Counted from the stretch's first letter, positions 1-8,705 are shown. The stretch: DNA of 64,000 nucleotides from Brassicibacter mesophilus (GCF_050433385.1 NZ_JBNPXI010000007.1:62001-126000), one strand, 5' to 3'. The notes: generated from the letters alone by a model not told the origin. Program-made: numbers and translations.

Positions 1-287
1 AAAGCTGGAGTAACTTCTGTATTATCTTCAAATCTATTTAAATCTTCTAAGTTAACGATAGCAAATGTCTTTGCAAATATGTTTTTGAAACCTCTTTTAG
101 GTAATCTTCTATATAAAGGCATTTGACCACCTTCGAAACCAGGTCTTACTCCACCGCCAGAACGTGAGTTTTGACCTTTTTGGCCTCTACCACCAGTTTT
201 TCCTTGTCCTGTAGCAGTTCCTCTACCTAATCTTTTAGTGTCTTTGCTTCCGCCACCTTGATTTGGTCTTATTTCATTTAGTTTCAT
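1..287 (-). CDS. rplO: 50S ribosomal protein L15 (uL15), partial
   Basis: Large-subunit protein that binds 23S rRNA and joins late in assembly. The gene runs off the left edge, so only the first 95 codons are visible. The start is an ATG preceded by GGGGAGGTGCAACC. The product begins MKLNEIRPNQGG and has the Gly/Arg-rich N-terminal stretch (GRGQKGQNSRSGGG) that threads into rRNA in this family. It follows rpmD by 25 bp, as in the standard spc operon. secY would be expected next, outside the window. Confidence 0.97.
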   Translation of the reverse strand, partial: MKLNEIRPNQGGGSKDTKRLGRGTATGQGKTGGRGQKGQNSRSGGGVRPGFEGGQMPLYRRLPKRGFKNIFAKTFAIVNLEDLNRFEDNTEVTPA

Positions 288-312
288 GGTTGCACCTCCC
301 CTTACTAAATTC

Positions 313-489
313 TTACTCTACAACTTCAACCATATGTTTAACTTTTTCTATCATACCTCTTATCTGAGGAGTATCTTCCTTTTCAACTATTTGACCAATT
401 TTTCTTAATCCAAGAGCTTCTACTGTTCTTTTTTGGTTTTCAAGTCTACCAATCTTACTTTTGATAAGTTTAATTTTTATTTTAGCCAA
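313..489 (-). CDS. rpmD: 50S ribosomal protein L30 (uL30)
   Basis: Small large-subunit protein. The 58-residue product begins (M)AKIKIKLIKSKIG and ends MVEVVE, the family's usual length. The start codon is TTG, with GGGGGGAAATACC just upstream. No ATG could give a full-length L30, so TTG is the likely start. It lies 12 bp after rpsE and before rplO, the conserved spc position. Confidence 0.96.
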   Translation of the reverse strand: MAKIKIKLIKSKIGRLENQKRTVEALGLRKIGQIVEKEDTPQIRGMIEKVKHMVEVVE

Positions 490-501
490 GGTATTTCCCC
501 C

Positions 502-1008
502 CTAACCTAGTAACTCTTCTACAGTTTTTCCTCTAAGTCTTGCAACTTCTTCAGCTCTTTTTAATTGTTTTAGAGCCTCCATTGTTGCATTAACCATGTT
601 TCTAGGATTGTTTGAACCGAGCGACTTACCTCTAAGGTCTCTGATTCCTGCTAACTCAATAACAGCACGTACAGGACCACCGGCAATAACTCCAGTACCT
701 TCTGAAGCTGGCTTAAGTAAAACTCTACCTGCTCCAAATTCTCCTACTGTTTCGTGAGGAATTGTTGTACCAACAGTTGGTACTTTAATTAAGTGTTTTT
801 TAGCATCTTGGATTGCTTTTCTAATCGCTTCGGGAACTTCAAGTGCTTTGGCCATTCCTACTCCTACGTGTCCATCTCCGTCTCCAACAACCACAAGAGC
901 ACTGAATCTGAAGTTTCTACCGCCTTTAACAACTTTAGTTACACGATTTATACTAACAACTCTTTCTTGTAAATCTAATTCATTAGCGTCTATACGACCA
1001 CGTTGCAT
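502..1008 (-). CDS. rpsE: 30S ribosomal protein S5 (uS5)
   Basis: Small-subunit protein that helps decoding fidelity and mRNA unwinding at the entry channel. The 168-residue product has the S5 N-terminal double-stranded-RNA-binding domain (about residues 13-78, with VGDGDGHVGVGMAKA) and the C-terminal S5 domain (GAGRVLLKPASEGTGVIAGG). Length is typical. It sits between rplR and rpmD in the spc cluster, with an upstream GGAGGGG-type ribosome binding site. Confidence 0.98.
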   Translation of the reverse strand: MQRGRIDANELDLQERVVSINRVTKVVKGGRNFRFSALVVVGDGDGHVGVGMAKALEVPEAIRKAIQDAKKHLIKVPTVGTTIPHETVGEFGAGRVLLKPASEGTGVIAGGPVRAVIELAGIRDLRGKSLGSNNPRNMVNATMEALKQLKRAEEVARLRGKTVEELLG

Positions 1009-1025
1009 TATTTCCCCTCCTTCAT

Positions 1026-1394
1026 CTAGAACTTTAATCCGCCTTCTCTTGCACCTTCAGCAAGTTCTTTTACTCTACCATGATAAATGTATCCGCCTCT
1101 ATCGAAAACAACAGTTTCAATACCTTTTTCTAGTGCTCTTTCAGCTACAATTTTACCAATTACTTTAGCAGCTTCTTTGTTTCCAGTCGCTGTAAGCTTC
1201 TCTTTTATGTCTTTATCAAGTGTTGAAGCTGAAACTAAAGTTTTGCCTACTGTATCATCGATTATTTGTGCATATACATGATTTAAGCTTCTATACACAT
1301 TTAGTCTTGGTCTCTCAGGAGTTCCATGTACAGTTTTTCTTACTCTTAAATGCCTTTGTTCTCTTTTTTTATTGCTATTTACTTTCTTAAGCAC
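1026..1394 (-). CDS. rplR: 50S ribosomal protein L18 (uL18)
   Basis: 5S rRNA-binding large-subunit protein of the central protuberance. The 122-residue product has the basic N-terminus and the RPRLNVYRSLNHVYAQIIDD core of L18, and ends GAREGGLKF. The start is GTG, 7 nt after AAAGGAGTG. No in-frame ATG would keep the conserved N-terminus. It lies 17 bp after rplF and 17 bp before rpsE. Confidence 0.97.
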   Translation of the reverse strand: MLKKVNSNKKREQRHLRVRKTVHGTPERPRLNVYRSLNHVYAQIIDDTVGKTLVSASTLDKDIKEKLTATGNKEAAKVIGKIVAERALEKGIETVVFDRGGYIYHGRVKELAEGAREGGLKF

Positions 1395-1411
1395 CTGTTC
1401 TCACTCCTTTC

Positions 1412-1951
1412 CTACTTACCTGTCTTACCTTCCTTACGTCTTACTACTTCGCCTTCGTATCTTATACCTTTACCTTTATATGGTTCAGGTTTTCTAAGAT
1501 CTCTTATAACAGCTGCGTAGTTTCCAACTTTTTGCTTATCTATGCCTTTTACAGTTATTTTTGTATTAGCAGGAACCTCAACTTCGATTCCTTCTGGATC
1601 TTCCATTTCTACTGGATGAGAGAAACCTAAGCTCAGTATAAGTTTTTTACCTTGCTTTTGAGCACGATAACCTACTCCTACTATTTCTAAGTTCTTTGCA
1701 TATCCATTAGAAACTCCTTCTAGCATATTTGCTATTAGTGTTCTTGTTAAACCATGTAGCGACTTGTGTTTTTTCTCATCTGTAGGACGAGCTACATGTA
1801 TAACATTGTCTTCAACATTTATCTGTATATCCTTATTAATCTGTTGCTCTAACGTACCTTTTGGTCCTTTTACTGTTACGTAATTGTTAGCATCAACCTT
1901 AATTTCTACTCCACTTGGTATAGTTATTGGCTTTAACCCTATTCTTGACAT
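1412..1951 (-). CDS. rplF: 50S ribosomal protein L6 (uL6)
   Basis: Large-subunit protein near the factor-binding site, with two tandem alpha-beta RNA-binding repeats (about residues 10-82 and 90-165). The product is 179 residues, begins MSRIGLKPITIPSGV and carries the C-terminal KPEPYKGKGIRYEGE signature of the family. The ATG follows GGGAGGTGCAACC. It occupies the usual place between rpsH and rplR. Confidence 0.98.
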   Translation of the reverse strand: MSRIGLKPITIPSGVEIKVDANNYVTVKGPKGTLEQQINKDIQINVEDNVIHVARPTDEKKHKSLHGLTRTLIANMLEGVSNGYAKNLEIVGVGYRAQKQGKKLILSLGFSHPVEMEDPEGIEVEVPANTKITVKGIDKQKVGNYAAVIRDLRKPEPYKGKGIRYEGEVVRRKEGKTGK

Positions 1952-1990
1952 GGTTGCACCTCCCGTTCCATTAAATGTGTCTGTTATCTA

Positions 1991-2389
1991 TTACCATACG
2001 TAGCAGATTACTTCTCCACCAACGCTTTCTTTTCTTGCATTTTTATCTGTAATAATTCCTTTAGATGTTGAAAGAATAGCTATTCCAAGTCCACCTAGAA
2101 CTCTTGGTATTTCATCACTCTTAACATATACTCTTAAACCTGGCTTAGATATTCTCTTTACTCCAGTGATTATCTTTTCTTTGTCCTTACCGTACTTAAG
2201 TTGTATTCTAATTATCCCTTGCTTGCCATCATCTATAACATCAAATCCTTTGATAAACCCTTCTTCTAGAAGAATATCGGCAATTGATTTCTTAAGGTTA
2301 GAAGCTGGGATATCAACAGTTTCGTGCTTAGCATTATTTGCATTTCTAATTCTTGTTAGCATATCTGCAATTGGGTCAGTCATAACCAT
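1991..2389 (-). CDS. rpsH: 30S ribosomal protein S8 (uS8)
   Basis: Primary 16S rRNA-binding protein that organises the central domain of the 30S subunit. The 132-residue product begins MVMTDPIADMLTRIRNAN and ends GGEVICYVW, the S8 termini. The first of two near ATGs has the better spacing to AAGGAGG, so it was chosen. In E. coli S8 represses the spc operon. I see no S8-site mimic here and do not claim one. Confidence 0.98.
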   Translation of the reverse strand: MVMTDPIADMLTRIRNANNAKHETVDIPASNLKKSIADILLEEGFIKGFDVIDDGKQGIIRIQLKYGKDKEKIITGVKRISKPGLRVYVKSDEIPRVLGGLGIAILSTSKGIITDKNARKESVGGEVICYVW

Positions 2390-2422
2390 TAGAGTTTACC
2401 TCCTTCCATTTTAACAATCTTA

Positions 2423-2608
2423 CTACCAGCTAGCTTTTCTAACGCCTGGAATCTGTCCTTTATAAGCTAATTCTCTGAAACATATACGACATACGCCATA
2501 TTTTCTTAGATAAGCATGTGGCCTTCCGCATATCTTACATCTACTATATTCTCTCGTGCTAAATTTTTGTTTTCTTTGTTGCTTTAATACCATCGATTTT
2601 TTAGCCAT
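2423..2608 (-). CDS. rpsN: 30S ribosomal protein S14, zinc-binding type (uS14)
   Basis: Small-subunit head protein. At 61 residues it is the short zinc form, with C-x2-C (CKICG) and C-x2-C (CRICF) pairs that make one zinc ribbon. The family end GQIPGVRKASW is present. The zinc-free long paralogue made under zinc starvation in many Firmicutes is not in this window. The ATG follows GGAGGGGAAAAAA. Confidence 0.98.
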   Translation of the reverse strand: MAKKSMVLKQQRKQKFSTREYSRCKICGRPHAYLRKYGVCRICFRELAYKGQIPGVRKASW

Positions 2609-2625
2609 TTTTTTCCCCTCCTTTT

Positions 2626-3168
2626 TTACTTTCTAAAGGGCATTCCCATAAGTCCAAGAAACTCTTTCGCTTCTTCATCAGTTTTAGCTGTTGTAACAAC
2701 TATAATGTCCATACCTTTTATACTATCTACTTTGTCGTAGTCAATTTCAGGGAAAATTAACTGCTCTTTTATACCTAACGCATAGTTACCTCTTCCATCA
2801 AAAGATGTAGGAGAAACTCCTCTAAAGTCTCTAACCCTTGGTAATGAAATATTCATTAACTTATCAAGGAATTCAAACATCTTTTCTCCTCTTAAAGTAA
2901 CCTTAGCTCCTACTGGCATACCTTCACGAACCTTGAAATTAGCAACTGATTTTTTAGCTCTTGTTATAATTGGTTTTTGCCCAGAAATAATCGCTAACTC
3001 ATTTACTGCTGTTTCAAGTAATTTTGGGTTATCTCTAGCTTCTCCCAAACCCATATTTATAATAACTTTCTCTAATTTAGGAACTTCCATTATATTACTG
3101 TATTTAAACTTTTCCATTAATGCTGGAATGACTTCATTAACATATTTGTCCTTTAGGCGCGTAGTCAT
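2626..3168 (-). CDS. rplE: 50S ribosomal protein L5 (uL5)
   Basis: 5S rRNA-binding protein of the central protuberance that contacts P-site tRNA and S13. The 180-residue product shows the L5 core INMGLGEARDNPKLLE and the C-terminal signature KEQLIFPEIDYDKV. The ATG is 9 nt after AGGAGG. It lies between rplX and rpsN, the standard order. Confidence 0.98.
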   Translation of the reverse strand: MTTRLKDKYVNEVIPALMEKFKYSNIMEVPKLEKVIINMGLGEARDNPKLLETAVNELAIISGQKPIITRAKKSVANFKVREGMPVGAKVTLRGEKMFEFLDKLMNISLPRVRDFRGVSPTSFDGRGNYALGIKEQLIFPEIDYDKVDSIKGMDIIVVTTAKTDEEAKEFLGLMGMPFRK

Positions 3169-3197
3169 TATGTGAACCTCCTTTCAACTGTAAGCTC

Positions 3198-3509
3198 TTA
3201 GTCTAGAACTTCACCACATTTTTTGCAAACTCTTACTTTATCACCGTTCTCTAAAGCTTTATAGCCAACTCTTACGCCTTGCTTATCTTTATTGCAATAT
3301 AGCATAACGTTTGAAACATCTATTGGGCCTTCTTGGTGAATTATTCCACCTTGTTGAACCTTAGCACTTGGTTTTTTATGCTTAGTAAGCATGTTTACAC
3401 CTTCAACAATAACTTTATTCTCCTTAGGAATAGCTGTTAACACTTTTCCTTTTTTACCTTTATCTTTACCTGTTGTAACTACAACTGTATCACCTTTTTT
3501 AACATGCAT
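3198..3509 (-). CDS. rplX: 50S ribosomal protein L24 (uL24)
   Basis: Assembly initiator that binds the 5' end of 23S rRNA. The 103-residue product carries an N-terminal KOW motif (about residues 4-31, KKGDTVVVTTGKDKGKKGKV). Its C-terminal tail has one Cys plus a C-x2-C pair (VCKKCGEVLD), a possible partial zinc site that many clostridial L24 proteins share. The ATG follows AGGAGGTGTAGATA. Confidence 0.97.
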   Translation of the reverse strand: MHVKKGDTVVVTTGKDKGKKGKVLTAIPKENKVIVEGVNMLTKHKKPSAKVQQGGIIHQEGPIDVSNVMLYCNKDKQGVRVGYKALENGDKVRVCKKCGEVLD

Positions 3510-3524
3510 TATCTACACCTCCTC

Positions 3525-3893
3525 TTATAATACTTCAGGTGCTAATGAGATTATTTTCATGAAGTTTCCATCTCTTAGTTCTCTTGTAACAGGTCCAAAT
3601 ATACGAGTACCAACTGGTGTTTTATCATCTTTTATTATTACAGCTGCATTTTCATCAAATTTTATATAGCTTCCATCTTTTCTTCCTACACCTTTTGTAG
3701 TTCTAACTATAACAGCTTTAACTACGTCTCCTTTTTTAACAACACCGCCTGGCGTTGCGCTTTTAACAGAAGCTACTACTATATCTCCAATATTCGCATA
3801 TCTTCTATTTGAGCCACCTAACGCTCTGATAACTAATAATTCTTTAGCACCAGAGTTATCTCCGACTTTTAAACGTGATTCATTTTGAACCAT
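3525..3893 (-). CDS. rplN: 50S ribosomal protein L14 (uL14)
   Basis: Large-subunit interface protein that forms bridges with 16S rRNA. It is 122 residues, the canonical bacterial length. It begins MVQNESRLKVGDNSGAKEL and ends KIISLAPEVL. A good site AAGGAGGGTATTAA precedes the ATG. Gene order rpsQ-rplN-rplX is conserved. Confidence 0.98.
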   Translation of the reverse strand: MVQNESRLKVGDNSGAKELLVIRALGGSNRRYANIGDIVVASVKSATPGGVVKKGDVVKAVIVRTTKGVGRKDGSYIKFDENAAVIIKDDKTPVGTRIFGPVTRELRDGNFMKIISLAPEVL

Positions 3894-3923
3894 TTAATAC
3901 CCTCCTTTCACAAACCGTAAGGA

Positions 3924-4178
3924 TTATTTTACTTTTTCTACAATTTCAACTAATCTCCATCTCTTTTCTCTGCTCAATGGTCTAGTTTCCATTATTCTAA
4001 CAGTATCACCTATTTGACACTCATTATTTTCATCATGTGCTTTAAATTTTGTTGTCTTTTTAACCATTTTACCATATAAAGGATGTGAAACGAATGTTTT
4101 TACGGCTACAACAATTGTCTTATCCATTTTATCACTCACAACACGACCTACTCTTACTTTTCTGTTTCCTCTAAGCAT
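3924..4178 (-). CDS. rpsQ: 30S ribosomal protein S17 (uS17)
   Basis: Primary 16S rRNA-binding protein with an OB fold. The 84-residue product has the family motif VRVGRVVSDKMDKTIVV and the signature GDTVRIMETRPLSREKRWRL. The ATG follows AGGAGGGCTAACTAA. It lies between rpmC and rplN. Confidence 0.98.
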   Translation of the reverse strand: MLRGNRKVRVGRVVSDKMDKTIVVAVKTFVSHPLYGKMVKKTTKFKAHDENNECQIGDTVRIMETRPLSREKRWRLVEIVEKVK

Positions 4179-4204
4179 TTAGTTAGCCCTCCTTTCTCAA
4201 ACTA

Positions 4205-4408
4205 CTATGCGTTCAGCTGTTTTAATTCTCGTTCTTTTATGATAGTTTTCACACGGGCAATATCTTTTCTTACTGTCTTAATTCTCATAGGGTTATCAAG
4301 TTGACCGGTAGCTAATTGAAACCTTAAGTTGAATAATTCAGTTTTTAATTCAGTTAATTTGTTTCCTAATTCTTGGCTCGTCATTTGACGAATTTCATTA
4401 GCTTTCAT
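4205..4408 (-). CDS. rpmC: 50S ribosomal protein L29 (uL29)
   Basis: Small helical-hairpin protein at the exit tunnel rim, near the docking site for trigger factor and SRP. An in-frame GTG 42 nt upstream exists. The start was placed at the internal ATG giving MKANEIRQMTSQEL (67 residues) because this matches family length and has GAGGGTGG at proper spacing. The ATG lies inside the rplP end (11 bp overlap), implying translational coupling. Confidence 0.95.
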   Translation of the reverse strand: MKANEIRQMTSQELGNKLTELKTELFNLRFQLATGQLDNPMRIKTVRKDIARVKTIIKERELKQLNA

Positions 4409-4841
4409 TAGCTTCACCACCCTCTTCAATTGCGTCTTGTCGAGTGACAAATTTACATTTTATCGGTAATTTGTGCATTGCAAGCCTCATTGCTTCTCTC
4501 GCAACCTCTTCAGGAACTCCTGCCATTTCAAATAAAATTCTACCTGGTTTTACTACTGCCACCCAATATTCTGGTGAACCTTTACCAGAACCCATACGAG
4601 TTTCAGCAGGTTTTTGAGTTACTGGCTTATCTGGGAATACTTTTATCCAGATCTTTCCGCCTCTTTTTACGTATCTTGTCATAGCTCTTCTAGCTGCTTC
4701 TATTTGATTAGATGTTATCCAAGCTGGTTCTAAAGCTTGTAATCCAAATTCTCCATAAGAAATTTTATTACCGCGAGTAGCCTTACCGGTCATTCTACCT
4801 CTGTGAACCTTACGACGTTTTACTCTTTTAGGCATTAACAT
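4398..4841 (-). CDS. rplP: 50S ribosomal protein L16 (uL16)
   Basis: Late-assembling large-subunit protein at the A-site tRNA and 5S rRNA contact. The 147-residue product begins MLMPKRVKRRKVHRGRM. It keeps the family stretches RGGKIWIKVFPDKPVT and RMGSGKGSPEYWVAVVKPGR. Its last codons overlap the rpmC start by 11 bp. Confidence 0.98.
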   Translation of the reverse strand: MLMPKRVKRRKVHRGRMTGKATRGNKISYGEFGLQALEPAWITSNQIEAARRAMTRYVKRGGKIWIKVFPDKPVTQKPAETRMGSGKGSPEYWVAVVKPGRILFEMAGVPEEVAREAMRLAMHKLPIKCKFVTRQDAIEEGGEANES

Positions 4842-4867
4842 ACTTTCTTCCTCCTTCCTACATGACT

Positions 4868-5536
4868 CTAGTTCTCAGTGTTCTCTTCCTTATTTGCTAC
4901 TTTTAAAGTAGGAAGAACTTCACCTTTATATAACCATACTTTAACTCCTATTTTTCCATAAGTTGTATCAGCTTCAGCAAATCCATAATCTATGTCTGCT
5001 CTTAAAGTGTGTAGAGGTGTAGTTCCTTCACTATAACTTTCAGTTCTAGCCATATCTGCTCCACCAAGTCTTCCTGAAACTGAAGTCTTGATTCCTTTAG
5101 CTCCAGCTCTCATAGTTCTTTGAATAGATTGTTTCATTGCTCTTCTGAAAGAAATTCTTCTTTCTAACTGTCCAGCAATATTCTCAGCAACTAATTGTGC
5201 ATCCATTTCAGGAACTTTAATTTCTTCAACATTGATTGTGATGTTTCTCTTAGTTAACTTTTCTAAATTCTTTCTTAATTCTTCTACTCCTGAACCGCCT
5301 CTACCTATAACCATTCCTGGTTTAGCAGTGTTTATGCTAATTTTAACTCTATTAGCCGCTCTTTCAATTTCAATTTTTGATACGCCAGCTATATATAGTT
5401 TTCTTTTTATAAACTCACGAATCTTGTTATCTTCAACTAGATACTCTGAGAAATGCTTCTTATCAGCATACCATTTTGAATCCCAGTCTTTTATAACTCC
5501 AACTCTTAGTCCATGTGGATTAACCTTTTGACCCAT
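4868..5536 (-). CDS. rpsC: 30S ribosomal protein S3 (uS3)
   Basis: Small-subunit head protein at the mRNA entry channel. The 222-residue product starts MGQKVNPHGLRVGVIKDWDS. It carries a type II KH domain (about residues 39-107) with the GxxG loop VIGRGGSGV, and the C-terminal S3 domain with GAKGIKTSVSGRLGGADMAR. The ATG follows AAAGGAGGGATATCG. Confidence 0.98.
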   Translation of the reverse strand: MGQKVNPHGLRVGVIKDWDSKWYADKKHFSEYLVEDNKIREFIKRKLYIAGVSKIEIERAANRVKISINTAKPGMVIGRGGSGVEELRKNLEKLTKRNITINVEEIKVPEMDAQLVAENIAGQLERRISFRRAMKQSIQRTMRAGAKGIKTSVSGRLGGADMARTESYSEGTTPLHTLRADIDYGFAEADTTYGKIGVKVWLYKGEVLPTLKVANKEENTEN

Positions 5537-5553
5537 CGATATCCCTCCTTTTC

Positions 5554-5889
5554 CTATTCTCTTTCTTTAACCACTACACCAACATGGCTTGATCTCTTAA
5601 GGATTTTGTACGCTCTTCCTTGTGATCTAGGTCTCCATCTTTTTAATGTAGGTCCTTGGTTTGCATATGCTTCGCTAATATATAAATTTTCTCTATCCAT
5701 GTCAAAATTATTTTCTGCGTTAGCAAGTGCAGATTTAACTACTTTTTCTAATACATCGGCGCCTCTTTTCGGCGTGAATTTCAAGATTGCAAGTGCTTCA
5801 TCAACACTTTTTCCTCTGATTTCAGCCGCTACTAAGTTCACCTTTCTTGGTGCAATACGCACGTATTTGGCGATAGCTCTAGCTTCCAC
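5554..5889 (-). CDS. rplV: 50S ribosomal protein L22 (uL22)
   Basis: Large-subunit protein whose beta-hairpin lines the peptide exit tunnel at the macrolide site. The 111-residue product begins (M)EARAIAKYVRIAPRKV. The hairpin region GPTLKRWRPRSQGRA is intact, and I see no duplication of the macrolide-resistance type. The start is GTG, 9 nt after GGAGG. Confidence 0.97.
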   Translation of the reverse strand: MEARAIAKYVRIAPRKVNLVAAEIRGKSVDEALAILKFTPKRGADVLEKVVKSALANAENNFDMDRENLYISEAYANQGPTLKRWRPRSQGRAYKILKRSSHVGVVVKERE

Positions 5890-5909
5890 GTGAAGTTCCC
5901 TCCTTCATT

Positions 5910-6191
5910 CTATCTTAAAGACGTTGATTTTTCTGTGTTTGCATGACCTTTGTACGTTCTAGTTGGAGCAAACTCACCTAACTTATGCCCAACCATATCT
6001 TCTGTTACATACACTGGCACATGCTTTCTACCATCATAAACTGCTAATGTATGGCCAATCATTTGTGGGAATATAGTTGAACGACGTGACCATGTCTTAA
6101 TAACTTTTTTCTCGTTCTTTTTGTTTAATTCTTCAACTTTTTTCAACAAGTGATCATCACAAAATGGTCCTTTTTTTAGCGATCTACCCAT
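5910..6191 (-). CDS. rpsS: 30S ribosomal protein S19 (uS19)
   Basis: Small-subunit head protein that pairs with S13 and contacts A-site tRNA. The 93-residue product begins MGRSLKKGPFCDDHL and ends GHANTEKSTSLR. It contains the S19 core WSRRSTIFPQMIGHTLAVYDG. It sits between rplB and rplV, as usual. Confidence 0.98.
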   Translation of the reverse strand: MGRSLKKGPFCDDHLLKKVEELNKKNEKKVIKTWSRRSTIFPQMIGHTLAVYDGRKHVPVYVTEDMVGHKLGEFAPTRTYKGHANTEKSTSLR

Positions 6192-6269
6192 TTAAGTTCC
6201 TCCTTTCAGCGCGATAATAAATATCTTTTATAAAAGCATCGCATATAACTTCTCAGAAAATCTATCAGA

Positions 6270-7100
6270 CTATTTCTTTCTTCTTCTAACAATAAGCTTA
6301 TCTGATTTCTTGTTTTTCTTACGAGTTTTGTATCCAAGTGCTGGTTTACCCCATGGCGTAACTGGACTTGGTCTACCAATTGGTGCTCTACCTTCACCAC
6401 CACCGTGTGGGTGATCATTAGGGTTCATAACACTACCTCTAACTGTTGGTCTGATACCCATGTGTCTCTTTCTACCTGCTTTACCAATTGTAATATTTTC
6501 GTGGTCTATGTTACCTACTTGACCTATAGTTGCTCTGCATTCAACTCTTACTAATCTTGTTTCTCCCGAAGGAAGCCTTAAGTTAGCATAATCTCCTTCT
6601 TTACCCATTAATTGAGCTGAGTTACCAGCAGATCTAACAAGTTGAGCACCTTTCCCAGCTTTTAGCTCTATGTTATGAATAACTGTACCTACAGGTATGT
6701 TTTTTAGTGGTAGTGCATTACCTACTTTAATATCTGCACCTTCACCTGACTCTATAACATCTCCAACATGTAAATTATGTGGAGCTATTATATATCTTTT
6801 CTCTCCATCAGCATAATTTATTAAAGCAATGTTTGCAGATCTGTTTGGATCATACTCGATTGCTGCAACTTTTCCTGGGATGCCATCCTTATTTCTTTTA
6901 AAATCTATTATTCTATACTTTCTTTTTGCTCCACCGCCTCTATGACGAACAGTAATTCGACCATAAGCGTTTCTTCCTGAATTTTTAGTCAAGCTCACAA
7001 CTAATGACTTTTCAGGTTCTTTTTTAGTTATTTCTTCAAAAGTAGAAACAGTCATCTGCCTAATACCCGGTGAAGTTGGCTTAAATTTTTTGATACCCAT
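6270..7100 (-). CDS. rplB: 50S ribosomal protein L2 (uL2)
   Basis: Large-subunit core protein needed for subunit association and peptidyl transferase assembly. The 276-residue product has an OB-fold domain (about 40-120), an SH3-like domain (about 125-200), and the C-terminal MNPNDHPHGGGEGRAPIG motif with the conserved His near the peptidyl transferase centre. The ATG follows GAGGAGGGAACAGAA. Confidence 0.98.
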   Translation of the reverse strand: MGIKKFKPTSPGIRQMTVSTFEEITKKEPEKSLVVSLTKNSGRNAYGRITVRHRGGGAKRKYRIIDFKRNKDGIPGKVAAIEYDPNRSANIALINYADGEKRYIIAPHNLHVGDVIESGEGADIKVGNALPLKNIPVGTVIHNIELKAGKGAQLVRSAGNSAQLMGKEGDYANLRLPSGETRLVRVECRATIGQVGNIDHENITIGKAGRKRHMGIRPTVRGSVMNPNDHPHGGGEGRAPIGRPSPVTPWGKPALGYKTRKKNKKSDKLIVRRRKK

Positions 7101-7133
7101 TTCTGTTCCCTCCTCTTACACGCTATTTAACAA

Positions 7134-7424
7134 TTACATTCCTTCAAAGAATTCAATACCTTTACTATCTTTAGTAAGTGTCACTATTGCTTTTTTCCAA
7201 TTAGGTCTTCTTCCAATGTGAACACCTTGTCTTTTAACTTTACCTTCCATGTTAATAGTGTTAACTTTTTCGACCTTAACACCAAATATCTGCTCTAAAG
7301 CATTTTTAATTTCTGTTTTATTAGCTTTTTTATCAACAACAAATGTATATTTGTTTTCAGCCATATTATTCATACTCTGTTCTGTAACAACTGGTTTGAT
7401 GATAATGTCGTGTGGGCTACGCAT
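7134..7424 (-). CDS. rplW: 50S ribosomal protein L23 (uL23)
   Basis: Exit-tunnel rim protein that docks trigger factor and SRP. The 96-residue product begins MRSPHDIIIKPVVTEQSM and carries the family stretch NKYTFVVDKKANKTEIKNAL. Its ATG shares one base with the rplD stop (TAATG), so the two are probably translationally coupled. Confidence 0.97.
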   Translation of the reverse strand: MRSPHDIIIKPVVTEQSMNNMAENKYTFVVDKKANKTEIKNALEQIFGVKVEKVNTINMEGKVKRQGVHIGRRPNWKKAIVTLTKDSKGIEFFEGM

Positions 7425-8047
7425 TATGCATACACCTCCTCCACTTTTTTAACAGCATCTTTAGTTATAATAAATGAGTCATATTTTAATATGTCATATA
7501 CACTTAGAGTATTAACTAAAGTAGTTTGAACTCCTTGTATATTATTTGCTGACTTTACAACATTCTCATTTTTCTCATCCATAACTATTAATGCTTTCTT
7601 GCCTGAATTAACATTTTTAAGAATGCTAATCATATCTTTAGTCTTAGGTTGAGTTAAATTTAACTCATCTAATACTATAATTTTGCTTTCTTCAACTTTT
7701 GAACTTAATGCAGATTTCATAGCTAACTTTCTTACTTTTTTAGGTACAGCATAGCTATAGTCTCTTGGCTTTGGTGCAAACACTACTCCTCCACCAGTCC
7801 ATTGAGGTGCTCTTATACTTCCTTGACGAGCTCTACCAGTTCCTTTTTGTCTCCATGGCTTTCTTCCGCCACCTCTTACTTCTGCTCTTGTCTTAACTGA
7901 CTGTGTCCCTTGTCTTTTATTTGCAAGTTGATTTTTAATAACTTCGTATAATACGTGTTGGTTAACTTCAACTCCGAACACATCATCATTTAACTCTATA
8001 TCACCAATTTGTTGGCCCGATACGTTATATAAAGCTACTTTTGGCAT
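7424..8047 (-). CDS. rplD: 50S ribosomal protein L4 (uL4)
   Basis: Large-subunit protein whose long loop reaches the exit tunnel. In E. coli it also represses the S10 operon. The 207-residue product contains the tunnel loop GGGRKPWRQKGTGRARQG, a site of macrolide-resistance changes; it reads as wild type. The ATG follows AAGGAGGATAATTAG. Confidence 0.98.
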   Translation of the reverse strand: MPKVALYNVSGQQIGDIELNDDVFGVEVNQHVLYEVIKNQLANKRQGTQSVKTRAEVRGGGRKPWRQKGTGRARQGSIRAPQWTGGGVVFAPKPRDYSYAVPKKVRKLAMKSALSSKVEESKIIVLDELNLTQPKTKDMISILKNVNSGKKALIVMDEKNENVVKSANNIQGVQTTLVNTLSVYDILKYDSFIITKDAVKKVEEVYA

Positions 8048-8072
8048 CTAATTATCCTCCTTTCAAAAAAAC

Positions 8073-8705
8073 TTACTTAGAAGCTTTAACGCTTTCTCTT
8101 ATTGTTATTAGTCCGCCCTTTGGACCAGGAACTGCACCTTTAACTAATATGAAGTTCTTTTCTGCATCTATTCTAACCACTTCTAGGTTTTGAACAGTCA
8201 CTCTTTCATGTCCCATATGTCCTGGCATTTTTTTGTTCTTAAAGATTCTTGCTGGATATGCTGATGCACCCATTGAACCTATACCTCTGTGGTATTTCGA
8301 ACCATGAGTCATTGGTCCTCTGTGTTGATTATGTCTCTTGATTACACCTTGATATCCCTTACCTTTAGAAACGCCAATAACATCAACTTTGTCTCCAGTA
8401 CTGAAAACGTCAGCTTTTATCTCTTGACCTATTTCATACTGGTCAGCATTTTCAACTCTGATTTCTCTTAAAACTCTTTTAAGTTCAACATCAGCCTTAC
8501 CAAAGTGTCCTTTAAGAGGCTTGTTAACTCTTTTTTCCTTTACCTCTCCAAATCCAACTTGAATTGCATTATAGCCATCTTTATCAGCGCTTTTCTTTTG
8601 AACAACTTTCATTGGACCTGCTTCAATAACTGTTACTGGTATAACCGTTCCATCTTCTGTGAAAATTTGAGTCATACCTAATTTTCTACCTAATATTTTT
8701 TTCAT
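8073..8705 (-). CDS. rplC: 50S ribosomal protein L3 (uL3)
   Basis: Early assembly protein near the peptidyl transferase centre. The start was set at the ATG giving MKKILGRKLGMTQIFTEDG, 210 residues, because it follows AGGAGGTGTAAAG directly. A longer in-frame extension upstream lacks a ribosome binding site. The GSKYHRGIGSMGASAYPARI region around the conserved methylated site is present. Confidence 0.97.
   Translation of the reverse strand: MKKILGRKLGMTQIFTEDGTVIPVTVIEAGPMKVVQKKSADKDGYNAIQVGFGEVKEKRVNKPLKGHFGKADVELKRVLREIRVENADQYEIGQEIKADVFSTGDKVDVIGVSKGKGYQGVIKRHNQHRGPMTHGSKYHRGIGSMGASAYPARIFKNKKMPGHMGHERVTVQNLEVVRIDAEKNFILVKGAVPGPKGGLITIRESVKASK

Noticed and set aside
6206..6418. 70-codon frame overlapping rplB
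   Set aside because: Out of frame with rplB, no ribosome binding site, and fully inside a known gene region.
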